DNA of 64,000 nucleotides from Chromobotia macracanthus (GCA_036877525.1 JAZGTH010000121.1:885001-949000), one strand, 5' to 3'; counted from the stretch's first letter, positions 13,101-21,120 are shown. Numbers and translations are program-made. Notes: generated by a model not told the origin, from the letters alone.

Positions 13101-15251
13101 GCGTGCCTCTGGACTCAAACACTGGTCAGTTGAAAGCACAACCCTTTACATGTATGTTCTACTTGACTCGGCGTGCTTTGGCAATTTAAACATTACCAGG
13201 CCTCACCCACTGACATGTTAACTGTATTTCTTTGCCTTGTGGTATTTACCGGCGTGTAAGTTGTCTTTATCAGGCTTTGGTCTCTGGTTTAATCTTGACC
13301 TGACTTTCTCCTTTTGCATCAACAAACAAAAGCAGTTACCTGGACATGCTTCATTTTCCACTTCTTACATTCTTCCTGAATAAAACAAATTACCATCCAC
13401 TTTCCAGCAGTTTCATTTATTTTATTTCACTTTATTATCCATCCAGACATATTGTACTTTCTTTGCTCATGTTTTTGTTCTTGGTTCATTTCATATATTT
13501 CCTTGCCCACTTTTCTGATTTTCACCACTTGTTTGGTTTCATTTCATTTCCACTTCATTTTCATTACTTGAGAAACTTGTTTAAATTCTGTGACACGCAT
13601 TTCTCTCACGTGTCCCTCCCTGCTGGCTTGTTTTAATGCAGTGCCTTCTTTCTGTTTTGCTCCCTCTGTCCCCCATAAATATTTGATATATGACTCAGGC
13701 ATGCCTGGTAAGTAACAGCGATTTTTCATTGTCTCTGTTTGTGTTGCATTTACCAGATGTGATAGTGACAGCCAGGAGAGTTTCCTCTCTTTCAGTAGTC
13801 TGATATTGTCTGTCTCTCATTTTAAAATCATCTTCTACTCTTCAGATCTTTTTGGCGGCCTTTTCATAGATATTCTTAATAAACCAGAACCTCATAATAT
13901 CGTAGCTATAAAGGTTTATTGCAAACCAACAAAGACCAACAGAACTGAGACCTTTGCTGAGAAATTTGCTGAGAAACTGAGAAATTTGCTTACAATGCAT
14001 TCACTGTTAATGAATAAATCAGGTTTAGGGTCATCTGTTTTTCCATAATTGGTTCTCTAGGTTTGTATATCAGAAAAATACTGTCATTACAGTTAAACAG
14101 GCTGCAGAGTAAATCTTATAAAGTCTTGTCATCTCTCATGCTTTGTCTCAGTGGTTTGCCCTTCATTAAGTCTGTGCGAGTTGTCTGCATGCATCACAGG
14201 GATTCAGGGTCAAAATAACAGCTGCCATTTTCATTTATGTCACCATTAACGATGTAGACATAGTGTTAAAGAGTTTAGTTTATTTCTGAAGAACATGGAG
14301 GAACATAAAACCCATCTAATTCTCAACTTATAATGCTTTTGTATTTGTGTGCATCTCAGAGGGTGAGCAGAGGGAGAAGAACCTGTCACATCACACCATC
14401 CAGCAGCTGATTCTGGAGAGGGACCAGGCTTTGGCTGACCTAAACTCTGTGGAGAAATCTCTCGCTGACTTGTTCCGTCGCTATGAGAAGATGAAGGATG
14501 TTTTAGAAGGCTTCCGTAAGGTGAGCCACACACACACATTTACTTATCTAAATAGGGACAGATCTTTCCATTGTTAAGTGACACGATATCCATGAAACTC
14601 ATTGTAATTCCTCATCTTTCCTTCAGAATGAGGAGGTGTTGAAGAAATGTGCCCAGGAGTATTTGTCTCGAGTTCGTAAGGAGGAGCAGCGCTACCAGGC
14701 CCTGAAGATCCATGCTGAGGAGAAGCTGGATAAGTAAGTACAGATCTCTCACTGATTCTCCGAAGTTATCTTTATCTGCTTTATCTGGTACTGAATATAT
14801 GTAGCCTTGAGCAATAAGAGTGACTGCTTAACTAAGTCAAATATGAATTTATGGTTTGACCATGTGACACCTGCAGGGCGAATGCTGAAATTGCTCAGGT
14901 GAGAACCAAAGCTAAGCAGGAGCAGGCAGCATATCAAGCCAGTCTGAGGAAAGAACAGATGAAAGTGGACTCGCTGGAGCGCACACTGGAACAGAAGGTT
15001 TGGCCATACTCCAAATCCACCTACAGATCTCTCGCATAGCTATAAACTAGGGCTGTCAGTGAATTAAGATGTTTAGTCACGTAATGTTTATGTTTGGAGT
15101 GTTTAATCCCATAATACTTTAGTTAATAAGTCATTGTGCTCCTTTCAAGGAAAAAAACAATCAATTTTTGTTTTTATTTCTGCAGAACAAAGAGATCGAG
15201 GAACTGACCAAAATATGTGATGAGTTGATTGCCAAGATGGGGAAGAGCTAG
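977..15251 (+). CDS. tacc2: TACC family coiled-coil protein, 3' part of the gene (17 coding exons), probable tacc2
   Basis: Seen: joining 977-1104, 1658-3083, 3971-4031, 4402-4594, 5477-5526, 5662-5771, 5995-6145, 6394-6576, 7226-7318, 8200-8259, 10477-10611, 11351-11427, 12840-12883, 14360-14520, 14627-14733, 14877-14997 and 15186-15251 gives one open frame of 1,054 residues plus stop. All boundaries are AG/GT and all phases agree. Four SDP-type repeats lie at about residues 81-92, 275-291, 420-438 and 455-469; the coiled coil fills about 850-1054. Known: TACC proteins bind XMAP215/ch-TOG, clathrin and Aurora-A at centrosomes and spindle microtubules, and their SDP repeats bind chromatin factors such as GAS41. 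TACC2 rather than TACC1/TACC3 is chosen from the large basic SDP exon, the LSYLEPDLAETNP block and the MGKS end (as I recall, TACC1 ends LGKTD). The start codon and N-terminal exons are outside the window. Confidence 0.93.
1428..1478. repeat. (TA)n microsatellite in tacc2 intron
   Basis: About 50 bp of uninterrupted TA dinucleotides, in the 553-bp intron between the first two visible exons. Confidence 0.95.
1658..3083 (+). CDS. tacc2: tacc2 large central exon: basic/proline-rich region with SDP repeats
   Basis: A 1,426-base exon with acceptor CTCCATCTTTACAG and donor AATC|GTAAGT; the open frame runs past both ends only into intron. It begins DTIDIPVSD and continues with VFDEDQPIAASGAYNLDYL, strings of KKPRPGSLKKKPL-type basic patches, and three clear SDP units built on 'SASYKWDPDNFENIDPF', 'KASYNFDPSKWDDPNFNPF' and 'HSFDQDSFDASVDPF', each followed by an (A/P)NSP motif. 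RLEFDYSED and KKLGKKPGAKMPIRKPK precede the third unit. The exon ends NKPAKNKKKPLK, as in mammalian TACC1/2. It is predicted to be largely disordered with many SP/TP sites. The minus-strand and +1-frame open frames over it are shadows. Confidence 0.95.
3971..4031 (+). CDS. tacc2: tacc2 exon c: FRVKKSPKRSP motif
   Basis: A 61-base exon with acceptor TCTTAAACAG and donor CACAA|GTGAGT. It encodes the Ser junction codon then NTFRVKKSPKRSPVSEQSAQ, a basic segment almost identical to TACC1/TACC2 orthologues. A long CA repeat starts 22 bases after the exon end. Confidence 0.93.
4053..4109. repeat. (AC)n microsatellite in a short tacc2 intron
   Basis: About 28 AC units immediately downstream of the 4031 donor. 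The '-strand ORFs' made of repeated Val-Cys are translation of this repeat. Confidence 0.97.
4110..4275 (+). repeat. dispersed repeat beside the CA tract ('CTATCCCCCTACACTA' family)
   Basis: A block around TATTCTATCCCCCTACACTA and GGGGACATTTGCTCCCC, ending in GGACCACACACAC. The same core next to a CA tract recurs at 63,713-63,863, and a related 'GTGAGGACCAGTGTG' form lies at 3225-3345. It looks like a dispersed element associated with CA microsatellites; I do not know its formal name. Confidence 0.7.
4402..4594 (+). CDS. tacc2: tacc2 exon d: ATDEEKLA...FVNE block
   Basis: 193 bases, acceptor CGTCACCCGCAG, donor GATG|GTGAGA. It encodes EPDTDPDPSQDHATDEEKLA, then NQKW and DFPQPADFTAFVNEN, matching the TACC2 pattern DEEKLA/NQKW/DFPQPSD/TFVNE. 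The last base opens a Val codon completed at 5477. Confidence 0.94.
5477..5526 (+). CDS. tacc2: tacc2 exon e: YEFEYMEKIGSSAP
   Basis: 50 bases, acceptor CTGTCTCTGCAG, donor CCT|GTGAGT. It encodes VTDYEFEYMEKIGSSAP, the highly conserved EYMEKIGSS signature found in TACC1 and TACC2. Only 17 residues, too short to be seen as an open frame. Confidence 0.94.
5662..5771 (+). CDS. tacc2: tacc2 exon f: KKPSLYLKL motif
   Basis: 110 bases, acceptor TTTGTTTACAG, donor ACTGG|GTAAAC. It encodes SVSAKKPSLYLKLESVTESP, then a serine-rich stretch ending NSPCTG. This is the position of the TACC3 Aurora-A/clathrin motif (RKQSLYLKF in TACC3); here the serine is present after KKP (codon at 5683-5685, residue 627). 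Confidence 0.93.
5995..6145 (+). CDS. tacc2: tacc2 exon g: SFEEMEA...
   Basis: 151 bases, acceptor CTCTTCACAG, donor GTG|GTAAGT. It encodes SFEEMEAQISQGKSPVLPPR and a basic Glu/Ser/Arg-rich remainder. SFEE(T/M)EA is conserved with TACC2; the rest is poorly conserved linker. Confidence 0.92.
6394..6576 (+). CDS. tacc2: tacc2 exon h: LSYLEPDLAETNP landmark
   Basis: 183 bases (61 codons, phase 0-0). Acceptor CACTGACACCCAG has only a modest pyrimidine tract; donor CTGCAG|GTGTGT. It begins KPPTPLVPLLLSVP, passes DRLSD, and ends LSYLEPDLAETNPTAFAQKLQ, near-identical to the YLEPDLAEKNP...FAQKLQ segment of TACC2, the strongest single argument for the TACC2 paralogue. Confidence 0.92.
7226..7318 (+). 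CDS. tacc2: tacc2 exon i: DELVLASLRIEALQ
   Basis: 93 bases, phase 0-0, acceptor CACGTGGCCCAG, donor CCTCAG|GTACTG. It encodes DELVLASLRIEALQVAKNIS then a Ser-rich end, equivalent to the EELEFA-MRIEALKLARQI segment of TACC2. An internal CTACAG|GTAGCC at 7267/7268 is a possible in-frame alternative donor. Confidence 0.9.
7754..7799. repeat. perfect 20-bp inverted repeat with 6-nt loop
   Basis: Left arm TTCATGTGTGTTTCTTCAAC (7754-7773), loop TTGTGT, right arm GTTGAAGAAACACACATGAA (7780-7799). It lies in the intron between exons i and j. The arms match at all 20 positions and pairing does not extend outward. Confidence 0.97.
8200..8259 (+). CDS. tacc2: tacc2 exon j: basic 20-residue cassette
   Basis: 60 bases, phase 0-0, acceptor CACACTTCACAG, donor GCTAAA|GTAAGA. 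It encodes SRLKKPSPRRWNLNSSHMAK. Splice sites and frame are good, but the residues are not ones I recognise from mammalian TACC2, so it may be a lineage-variable or alternatively spliced exon. Confidence 0.75.
10477..10611 (+). CDS. tacc2: tacc2 exon k: ALYSRIG-like segment
   Basis: 135 bases, phase 0-0, acceptor TCTCCTCCGCAG, donor GAGGAG|GTACTA. It encodes QREIASPGDSGVSKSSLYSR, then VGYNEGE and DMDHSLGIAREE, corresponding to the SISKTALYSRIG...DLDSALQIARAE region just before the TACC domain. Confidence 0.93.
10735..10860. repeat. partial copy of the 'TTAAAGCTGCAATCC' short inverted-repeat transposon
   Basis: The central part (GGTTTATAATTTGAGCTGTT, CGATTTCCCAGAAAAATGTCA) matches 26,895-27,000 closely, with termini not preserved. 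It lies in a tacc2 intron. Confidence 0.75.
11351..11427 (+). CDS. tacc2: tacc2 exon l: start of the TACC coiled coil
   Basis: 77 bases, acceptor GTTTCATCAG, donor GATGAG|GTGGGT. It encodes IVVKEKEAMEWKRKYEESRR then EVEEM. The heptad-like KYEESRREV is almost invariant across TACC proteins. The Arg codon is split with the next exon. Confidence 0.95.
11461..11602. repeat. short palindromic element, CACTGTAAAAAA family
   Basis: Starts CACTGTAAAAAACAGG and ends ATAGATTTTTACAGT, so its termini are roughly inverted. Resembles a longer copy at 37,424-37,686. A MITE-like relic in a tacc2 intron. Confidence 0.65.
12359..12490. repeat. dispersed repeat ('TGTTCCAAAACCTAGTGAGCT' family)
   Basis: The segment CTGTTCCAAAACCTAGTGAGCT...CATAGGCAGCTG is matched, diverged, at 54,622-54,760. 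This indicates an interspersed repeat in the intron before the 12,840 exon. Confidence 0.65.
12840..12883 (+). CDS. tacc2: tacc2 exon m: RIVMEYEKTIAEMI
   Basis: 44 bases, acceptor TTTTCCTGCAG, donor GATCG|GTGAGT. It encodes RIVMEYEKTIAEMI, matching KIVAEYEKTIAQMI of TACC1/2. The final G opens a codon completed either at 14,360 or by an optional microexon. Confidence 0.95.
13092..13124 (+). CDS. tacc2: possible 33-nt cassette microexon of tacc2
   Basis: Flanked by TTAATTTGCAG and G|GTCAGT. If included after exon m it keeps the frame exactly (phase 1 to phase 1) and adds DKSCVPLDSNT. The donor is weaker than those of the constitutive exons. Inference only. Confidence 0.35.
13699..13707 (+). 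CDS. tacc2: possible 9-nt microexon of tacc2
   Basis: GCATGCCTG between TATGACTCAG and GTAAGTAAC. The donor is strong and the phase (1-1) fits between exons m and n, adding Gly-Met-Pro. Too short to be certain without RNA evidence. Confidence 0.3.
14360..14520 (+). CDS. tacc2: tacc2 exon n: core TACC coiled coil
   Basis: 161 bases, acceptor GTGCATCTCAG, donor CGTAAG|GTGAGC. It encodes EGEQREKNLSHHTIQQLILE, then RDQALADLNSVEKSLADLFR and RYEKMKDVLEGFRK, the most conserved TACC signature. The minus-strand frame over it is a shadow. Confidence 0.97.
14627..14733 (+). CDS. tacc2: tacc2 exon o: NEEVLKKCAQEYLSRV
   Basis: 107 bases, acceptor TTTCCTTCAG, donor GATAA|GTAAGT. It encodes NEEVLKKCAQEYLSRVRKEE then QRYQALKIHAEEKLD. 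This is TACC coiled coil, part of the region that binds XMAP215/ch-TOG proteins in the family. Confidence 0.97.
14877..14997 (+). CDS. tacc2: tacc2 exon p: coiled coil continued
   Basis: 121 bases, acceptor GACACCTGCAG, donor CAGAAG|GTTTGG (weak donor). It encodes ANAEIAQVRTKAKQEQAAYQ, then ASLRKEQMKVDSLERTLEQK, colinear with TACC2. Confidence 0.96.
15186..15251 (+). CDS. tacc2: tacc2 last coding exon
   Basis: Acceptor TTATTTCTGCAG. It encodes NKEIEELTKICDELIAKMGK, then Ser and TAG (15,249-15,251). The MGKS end matches TACC2. Confidence 0.97.
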   Translation, partial: NKEIEELTKICDELIAKMGKS

Positions 15252-16100
15252 CCGCCTGTTAGACAGAGTTCTGCTCACACCAGAAAATGACAGATGAACA
15301 ATGATTGGAAAGGTGGAAGACTCATCATTTTCTTCTCTGATGGACAGAATAATTAACTAACCACATAAACTTAATGGATCTCACACTACTGATGTCTTCT
15401 CAAAACTGGATTCCTCAGATCTGGGAGGACACACTAAGATTCTGGCTGTAATTACTTTCTCTTTATGTTGATGTATTATGTACACCAGTGCACCTATATC
15501 AAGGGTCTTGTGAAAGTACTTTTCACCAGTATAGAATTTTTGGAGTCTTTTTAAGTGAGTGTGAAGTTATGAGTGCCGTTGCCATGACAACCACTGATGG
15601 AGCCGACTGTTAAACTGATTCCTGTGGTTCCCTCTTCTTAACTTGAAAACAGAAATGACCATGAGAGAGACAATATATAAATATATAATATAAAGCAGAC
15701 TAATTAATCATACAGTTGTCACAAAGTTGTATACATGATTATGAAAAAAGTGCATGTTGTAAGCCTTCACGGTTTTGTAAATATGAAAATGGCTTGAATT
15801 ACAGTAAAGGAACAAAACTGCAGATTTTGATACTGTTAGGTTGATTTGCTTCTTTGCTTATCTTTGTAGATACTTGTTGTTTGTTCATTTTGTTGTCTCT
15901 TAGCAAAACTGATGTGCGATTTTATTTTTGGATTTTATTTTGATATATAAATGAACCTGGCTGTGACTGTCAGTGGTTCTGACTTAACTTTAATCTGGAT
16001 TTGTCTCGGCCCAGCTATGGCTAATGTTTCACACAGGAGAAATTCTGCCAGTTACACAGGATATGCTTATAAAGTGCAATAAAAGATGGCAATACAGATC
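15252..16100 (+). other. tacc2: tacc2 3' UTR
   Basis: AT-rich non-coding sequence between the stop codon and the first strong polyadenylation signal, about 830 bases. No other open frame of interest. Confidence 0.75.
16078..16083 (+). terminator. polyadenylation signal AATAAA of tacc2
   Basis: GTGCAATAAAAGATGG, about 830 bases after the stop. The first canonical hexamer downstream. Confidence 0.7.
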
Positions 16101-17040
16101 TTCTTGGCTTCTCACCCTTATCTCACAGATACAATAGAGTCAATATACAAAATGAGTTAAATTGTTTGCTGTACTAATTATATGATTTACTCCCTCAGTG
16201 TGTCATTTTAAAAAGCATTTGGAGATGGTATTGAACAAACAGTGAATCTTGCTCACATGATCTTGTGTCTGGAAACTTCTGCATTAATTAACTGGCAGAT
16301 GGGCCTTAAGATCAAGCCAGACAGACTACATTAGTGCCAGTGACATGCTGGCACACAACCAAAATGTCTGTGAGCACGCAAAACTAACGTAAGGTTATAG
16401 TTACACTACAAAATAAGAGGCAGACTTTCATAAAATAAACATAAAAAATGAAAGGACAAAATAATGAAATGTACATAATGTTAGAACAAAATCAAATAAA
16501 AATAATGAAAAAATTAAACATCTCTTTGGATTACATTTACATATTTATTAAATGACACAATGTTTAATATAAAAGTAAATGTTCATTTTTGGTTTGTTTC
16601 AAATGTAACATTAAATTAGAACATCAGTTATCAGTTATACCTGTTATACAGTTACTGTTTACAATCCAGTTTTACAACTCAATTTTTACCTGACTGATGC
16701 TGATTTATTTATTAATCTGTTATGGACTAAAGGTTTGATTTGTTACCCCTACCACACACATGTATTTAAATATCCCTTGTGGTTTGTTATTAAATAGCCT
16801 TAGTTTGACTGGTTGACTCTACATTTTTGCTGGGTCACAAAGGACATTGTGAAGGTTAATTAGAAGTGAAATAATACTGTACATACAAAATGCATTATGA
16901 ACTCTAGTCTGAAGTGAATATGGGACGCCTGGCATTCAGCACTATAGGGGTGGAGCACAAATAAGAGATCCCTCATCTCTGATTAGTCTAGATGGTGAGG
17001 AGCCATTCAAAACTTAAGACTGAATCATGGGCCTACAGTA
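16101..17040. other. intergenic spacer between tacc2 and the Ly6-type gene
   Basis: About 0.9 kb of unique AT-rich sequence that must hold the promoter of the downstream gene. I see no TATA box or other site I would defend. Confidence 0.5.
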
Positions 17041-17173
17041 AATGGGCAGGCTGGTAATCTGTGTCTCCTCACTTCTGTTGGGTATTAGCTGTCCACAAGC
17101 AGGGCTTAAGATCAGGGGTTTTAGAAGCAAACAACCTGCTTTTCATTGTCCTAACCTGACAGCCACAGGAGAC

Positions 17174-17234
17174 ATGAGATCTGTCCATTACTGCCTGCTG
17201 CTGGGCATGGGCCTCAGCTTTCTTCTTGCTCAAA
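17174..17234 (+). CDS. Ly6-type gene exon 1: signal peptide
   Basis: ATG context GGAGACATGA. The 20-residue hydrophobic leader ends at CTCAAA|GTGAGT. The split Ser codon is completed in exon 2, the usual intron position after the leader in Ly6 genes. Any 5' UTR is not delimited. Confidence 0.85.
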
Positions 17235-19150
17235 GTGAGTACCCTCTCTCTGTTGTTTGTCTTCCTCTCTTTAACTGGCCCATTGTCCTCTCGGTTACTG
17301 TAGGTGTAACACACTGGGTGACAAATCCTGATCAGCTTTTCAGTCTAGACTTCTCAGTCTTGTGTTTTAGTCGATGTCTGTTTTGTTGTATATGTTCTTT
17401 GGTTCAGAATACAGTCTGTTGTCTGTCATGATTCGTGTATTAAAGGACTGACTGTTAGGAATTGTTAGCAATCCTTTAAACAGAGGGAAGGGGCTTTGAG
17501 TGCTTTACAAAGAAAATAATGTTTCCCTGTACCAGAGGTATTGTTTTAAAACCAGCAGTTTTTCACTTAGCATATCAACAGCATTTTAAGGTGAGCTGAA
17601 AATATACTTTGAAGCTATTAAATGTTTATACAGATTGGGAAGGTGAGTTACATTCAGAATATTAATAGAAGAGTGTAATTTTTGCAGTATATTTTACAAT
17701 TGTCTTACAAAATATAAAATTATAATAGCAAACATATTGCAAACATTCCACCTTTGCATAGCCTCAGTTTTCCTCATCTGCTGGAAAAGTGGAAAAAGAA
17801 CTTCAACTCACACCAGCTCTACAGACGAAACATCATAGCAGCCTCTGAAAAGCGGCCGTGGTTTGCTCATGTCTATAGTGTGCAGTCTGTGCTTGAAAGG
17901 ATGTAATTTTAGATGAAGGCTTTGAAAATACGGTTTTACTTTAGTGCTAGCACTACACTTTCCTTATTGATTTATGGATCATTTCAAACAGCTAGAAAAA
18001 GTGCCAGTAAATAAGGTTCGATTTTTGGCATTCATGTCCTGTGAACTGAAGGCCTTTGCTATAAAGTGATTCCGATCTGGCAGACTGACTCCAGCAAACA
18101 GTGTTAAGACACAAAATAAAAAATCATATATTTTAAAGGAATTCTGTTTTTTGAAGGTGTTTTAGAGGCACAGACACGTCAGATCTTGTTGGCTTGAACT
18201 TTAAAGGGTGTTTGTTTAAAAAAAGTCTGCTGGGCATTTACAAGTCTTATTCCTCTGCTGTGATTTTTTTTAAATTTTTTTGGTCTGTTGAGCATTTTCT
18301 AGAAAAGATGCTCTGTTTTCTAAGTTCACACTCCCCAGAGATTTAAATGGTGAAACGTTTGGATCAAACATGTAGACTAAACCTTTCAAGCGACTGCATC
18401 AAAATGATCTCATGTTTACAGTACATTTGCTGCTCTCCTAAAGCGGCTTTGTCATGAAGGCGTGTGTATATTTCTATGCTCACATTATCAGTGTTGTAAA
18501 GTGATGTGACTCCTGTATATTTGCTGTCACACTACGCAGGAAATTGGCTGTAAATACATTGTAGCTTAGTCAAATGTGTCAGAAACGTGTTTTATTTTGC
18601 AGTTATGCACCAGAATCTAGCACTGCAGAGATGCAATGAAATAGATGCTTTGATTGTCAGGGCAAAAACAACATGTCTGTCTACGATCGAATAAACTATT
18701 TCTATATCAGTATCAGACTATAATATTGTGGCTCCTCTTGAGGAATTGTTATATTCAATGGCCTTTGTATTTTTTAGGTGAAGCACTACAGTGTTATACC
18801 TGCATGGGTGCTACAGATGAAGACTGTAACCGGCAGGGTTCCAAAACGTGTCCAAGCTTCTCAGATGCATGTGCTGTTGTTCGAGGACATGGCAGTAAGT
18901 TTAATGGTAAAGCAGTTTATAGTTATTATATAGACAGATGGGAAGAAACTGTCTGACAACATGAAATTCCTTAAATCAGGGTGATTCATTACAGAAGGAT
19001 AAATCATTAGAAAAATCATGAATAACTCTGGTGTGTGTTTGTGTGTGTGACAAATCTGAGCAAAGCCCACTCTTGGGGACGTCCTCATTTGTTATAACTA
19101 GCTGTGTATAAAAACAATAGAAGTCTATAGAAAGTTTTAGATAGATAAGT

Positions 19151-19185
<35 letters not shown>

Positions 19186-19534
19186 TTAAAGGGAGGCACT
19201 GGATCAGGCTTGTGTACAGGAAGACAGACTGCTCTGTCTGGCCGCAGCTTAGAAATAGCAGGAGGTCTACATCTTCTGTTCAGGATCTGAGCACATTAAT
19301 ATGTAATCACCTCCTCATACCATTCTTGTCTTCTTAGGTGGCGTAATGAAGTCGTGCTCCTACAAATCCTTCTGCAGCCAGGCTAACAGTCAGGGCTACA
19401 GAGCTCCAGGGGTTAAAGTTCATTGCTGCTACTCCAATGACTGTAATGTGACAGGACACGCCACTAGAGTCAGCGCAGGGGTCAGCTTCCTTCTGGGGCT
19501 TCTGTTATTTGTCTGGCATTTGCTGTCAAACTAA
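17174..19534 (+). CDS. GPI-anchored Ly6/uPAR (three-finger) protein, three coding exons
   Basis: Seen: joining 17174-17234, 18778-18894 and 19338-19534 gives 124 residues plus stop with matching phases. MRSVHYCLLLGMGLSFLLAQ is a signal peptide. The mature part starts EALQCYTC, with ten cysteines in the Ly6 order and a CCYSNDCN end. It closes with a hydrophobic tail (VSFLLGLLLFVWHLL) typical of a GPI-anchor signal, and NVT right after the last cysteine is a possible N-glycosylation site. Known: the family (CD59, Lynx, PSCA, Ly6) folds as three fingers on the outer cell surface and binds receptors or complement. Which subfamily this belongs to cannot be told here; short CD59/Ly6-like fish paralogues are the closest in style. 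The chosen Met begins the signal peptide; an in-frame upstream ATG exists at 17,042. Confidence 0.9.
18778..18894 (+). CDS. Ly6-type gene exon 2: fingers 1-2
   Basis: 117 bases, acceptor TTTGTATTTTTTAG, donor GGCA|GTAAGT. It encodes SEALQCYTCMGATDEDCNRQ, then GSKTC and DACAVVRGHG (cysteines 1-5). Phase 1-1, as typical for Ly6 genes. Confidence 0.92.
19022..19185. repeat. TG-flanked dispersed repeat plus (TG)n tract
   Basis: GTGTGTTTGTGTGTGTGACA and CTTGGGGACGTCCTCATTTG, followed by a (GT)n run at 19,156-19,183. Related to the GGACCACACAC-type repeat at 4110-4275. Confidence 0.65.
19338..19534 (+). CDS. Ly6-type gene exon 3: finger 3 and GPI signal
   Basis: Acceptor TCTTGTCTTCTTAG. It encodes SGVMKSCSYKSFCSQ...VKVHCCYSNDCNVTG and a hydrophobic C-terminal tail, then TAA at 19,532-19,534. 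Confidence 0.92.
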
Positions 19535-19875
19535 TGTTGCCCTAGACAATCTGACCTGGCTGTTAAACTCCATTACTGCGGTGGAAGTCGATGGAACGCT
19601 GTATACTCTGTGATTGCTGACATGTATAAAAAATGAGTCTGAACGTTTTAGCAATTTGGGATTGCAATGGGATCACACATGCAATTTAATCTGTTTAATC
19701 ACACACACACACACACACAAATAGATCCTCACATGCACAGATGTTGTGTCATGCTTCTACACAGAGGCAAATGTATTTCTGGTTTTGTTTCAAATGTTCT
19801 AGGAACTCAGAAAGCCGAAAGCCTTTTATTTTCCTATAAATCTACTAATAATAAATAAATCTAAACCAGCTCTAT
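19535..19875 (+). other. 3' UTR of the Ly6-type gene with AATAAA at 19,850
   Basis: About 320 bases with a CA microsatellite at 19,691-19,709 and overlapping AATAAATAAA hexamers at 19,850-19,859. Further AATAAA hexamers occur near 20,033 and 20,174, so a longer 3' end is possible. Confidence 0.6.
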
Positions 19876-20710
19876 TAACAGTAAGTCAGTTTTGGTGATA
19901 TGAACAGGGAAAAGTTGTGTTAAAGATGAGTCTTAAATGTGCATAATTTTATTTTCATGTCACTCCATGCATGAAAATGAACACAACAAAAATACTGAGA
20001 AACACAAACTCACTGGCTCTGTTTCACTGTAAATAAACTGATTTTTCTCTATGGTTTAATGGCTGGTAATATGGGAGTGGGAAAACGAGATTCAGTTCAA
20101 GTAGAACATAATGAGAGTGACAAAGAAGGTAACCAGTGCATTAAATATCCATATGCATTATAAGAAAGTACAATAAAACCTCTAGAAATGGACTTCTTAT
20201 CATCCTATTTATTTTTTTTATATTTTTAAAAGGACAAATCCTACACTTGATACCCCAGGTGCTTTACATCTAGTTAACACAAGGTGTCAGTGTAAATTCA
20301 CGTATTAACAAAAATCACCAAGTTGAACCACACACGCTTGTTTGAAGGCTGAAGATGGTTAAACCACCCAATATATCTCATGGATGATGTTTCTACACCA
20401 ACCCAAACTTGGCAGTGGTGAGAGACATCCACAAGATTAAATGATTATATTGCGATTAAATTGCTCAGTAAGGTGTGAATGTGAGAGATTTAGAGGATTA
20501 AATTAGATTTTATAAATCACTAATAAACTTGTGATAAATGATGAGCTCCTCTTAAACCATCAACTTCAACCAGTGCCTCTGTTGACCCAAATATAGTCAC
20601 GCATAACATACATTTATGTACCTTTTGTTTTTTTAATGAAGTTGATTTGTTAATTGAAGATTGTGTTGACTAACTAATAACAAGTGTGAACATAATGGCC
20701 ATGGGTGTTT

Positions 20711-20864
20711 TTTAAAGGCAGGGTAGGTGATCTTTTCCAGAAACATTTTTGTTGTGCTGGTTAAAAGTCTCTTGATAGCTCTTATGTCACTTATATGTAT
20801 ATATACATATACATGATCTAGCCAGGACACTTGGGGTTGTACATATACATCTATCTATCTATCC

Positions 20865-20942
<78 letters not shown>

Positions 20943-21120
20943 ATATATATATATATATATGTATATAATATATATTCTGTGGATGACACAGGCTCATTAA
21001 ATGTATGTCCAATCATTGCATTCGGTCTGAAGATCGATCTGAACACGGGGTGGGATCTTAAGCTTTTGAAGCTGAGTTGCTATTGCTACCCTCTCCAAAA
21101 TTGCCTACCCCACCTTTAAA
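20711..21120. mobile_element. short inverted-repeat DNA transposon carrying an ATCT/TA microsatellite
   Basis: Left end TTTAAAGGCAGGGTAGGTGA; right end CTACCCCACCTTTAAA, its inverted counterpart. The interior holds (ATCT)n at about 20,849-20,940 and (TA)n at 20,941-20,960. About 410 bp with no coding capacity: a MITE-like element whose interior has grown a microsatellite. Confidence 0.7.

Noticed and set aside
13846..14048. Possible extra tacc2 exon DLFGGLFIDILNKPEPHNIV after a TCTTCAG acceptor
   Set aside because: The phase would fit at the 5' side, but no donor of the right phase is present and the residues do not resemble a TACC protein.
14246..14539. 97-codon minus-strand frame
   Set aside because: Antisense shadow of the conserved tacc2 exon n.
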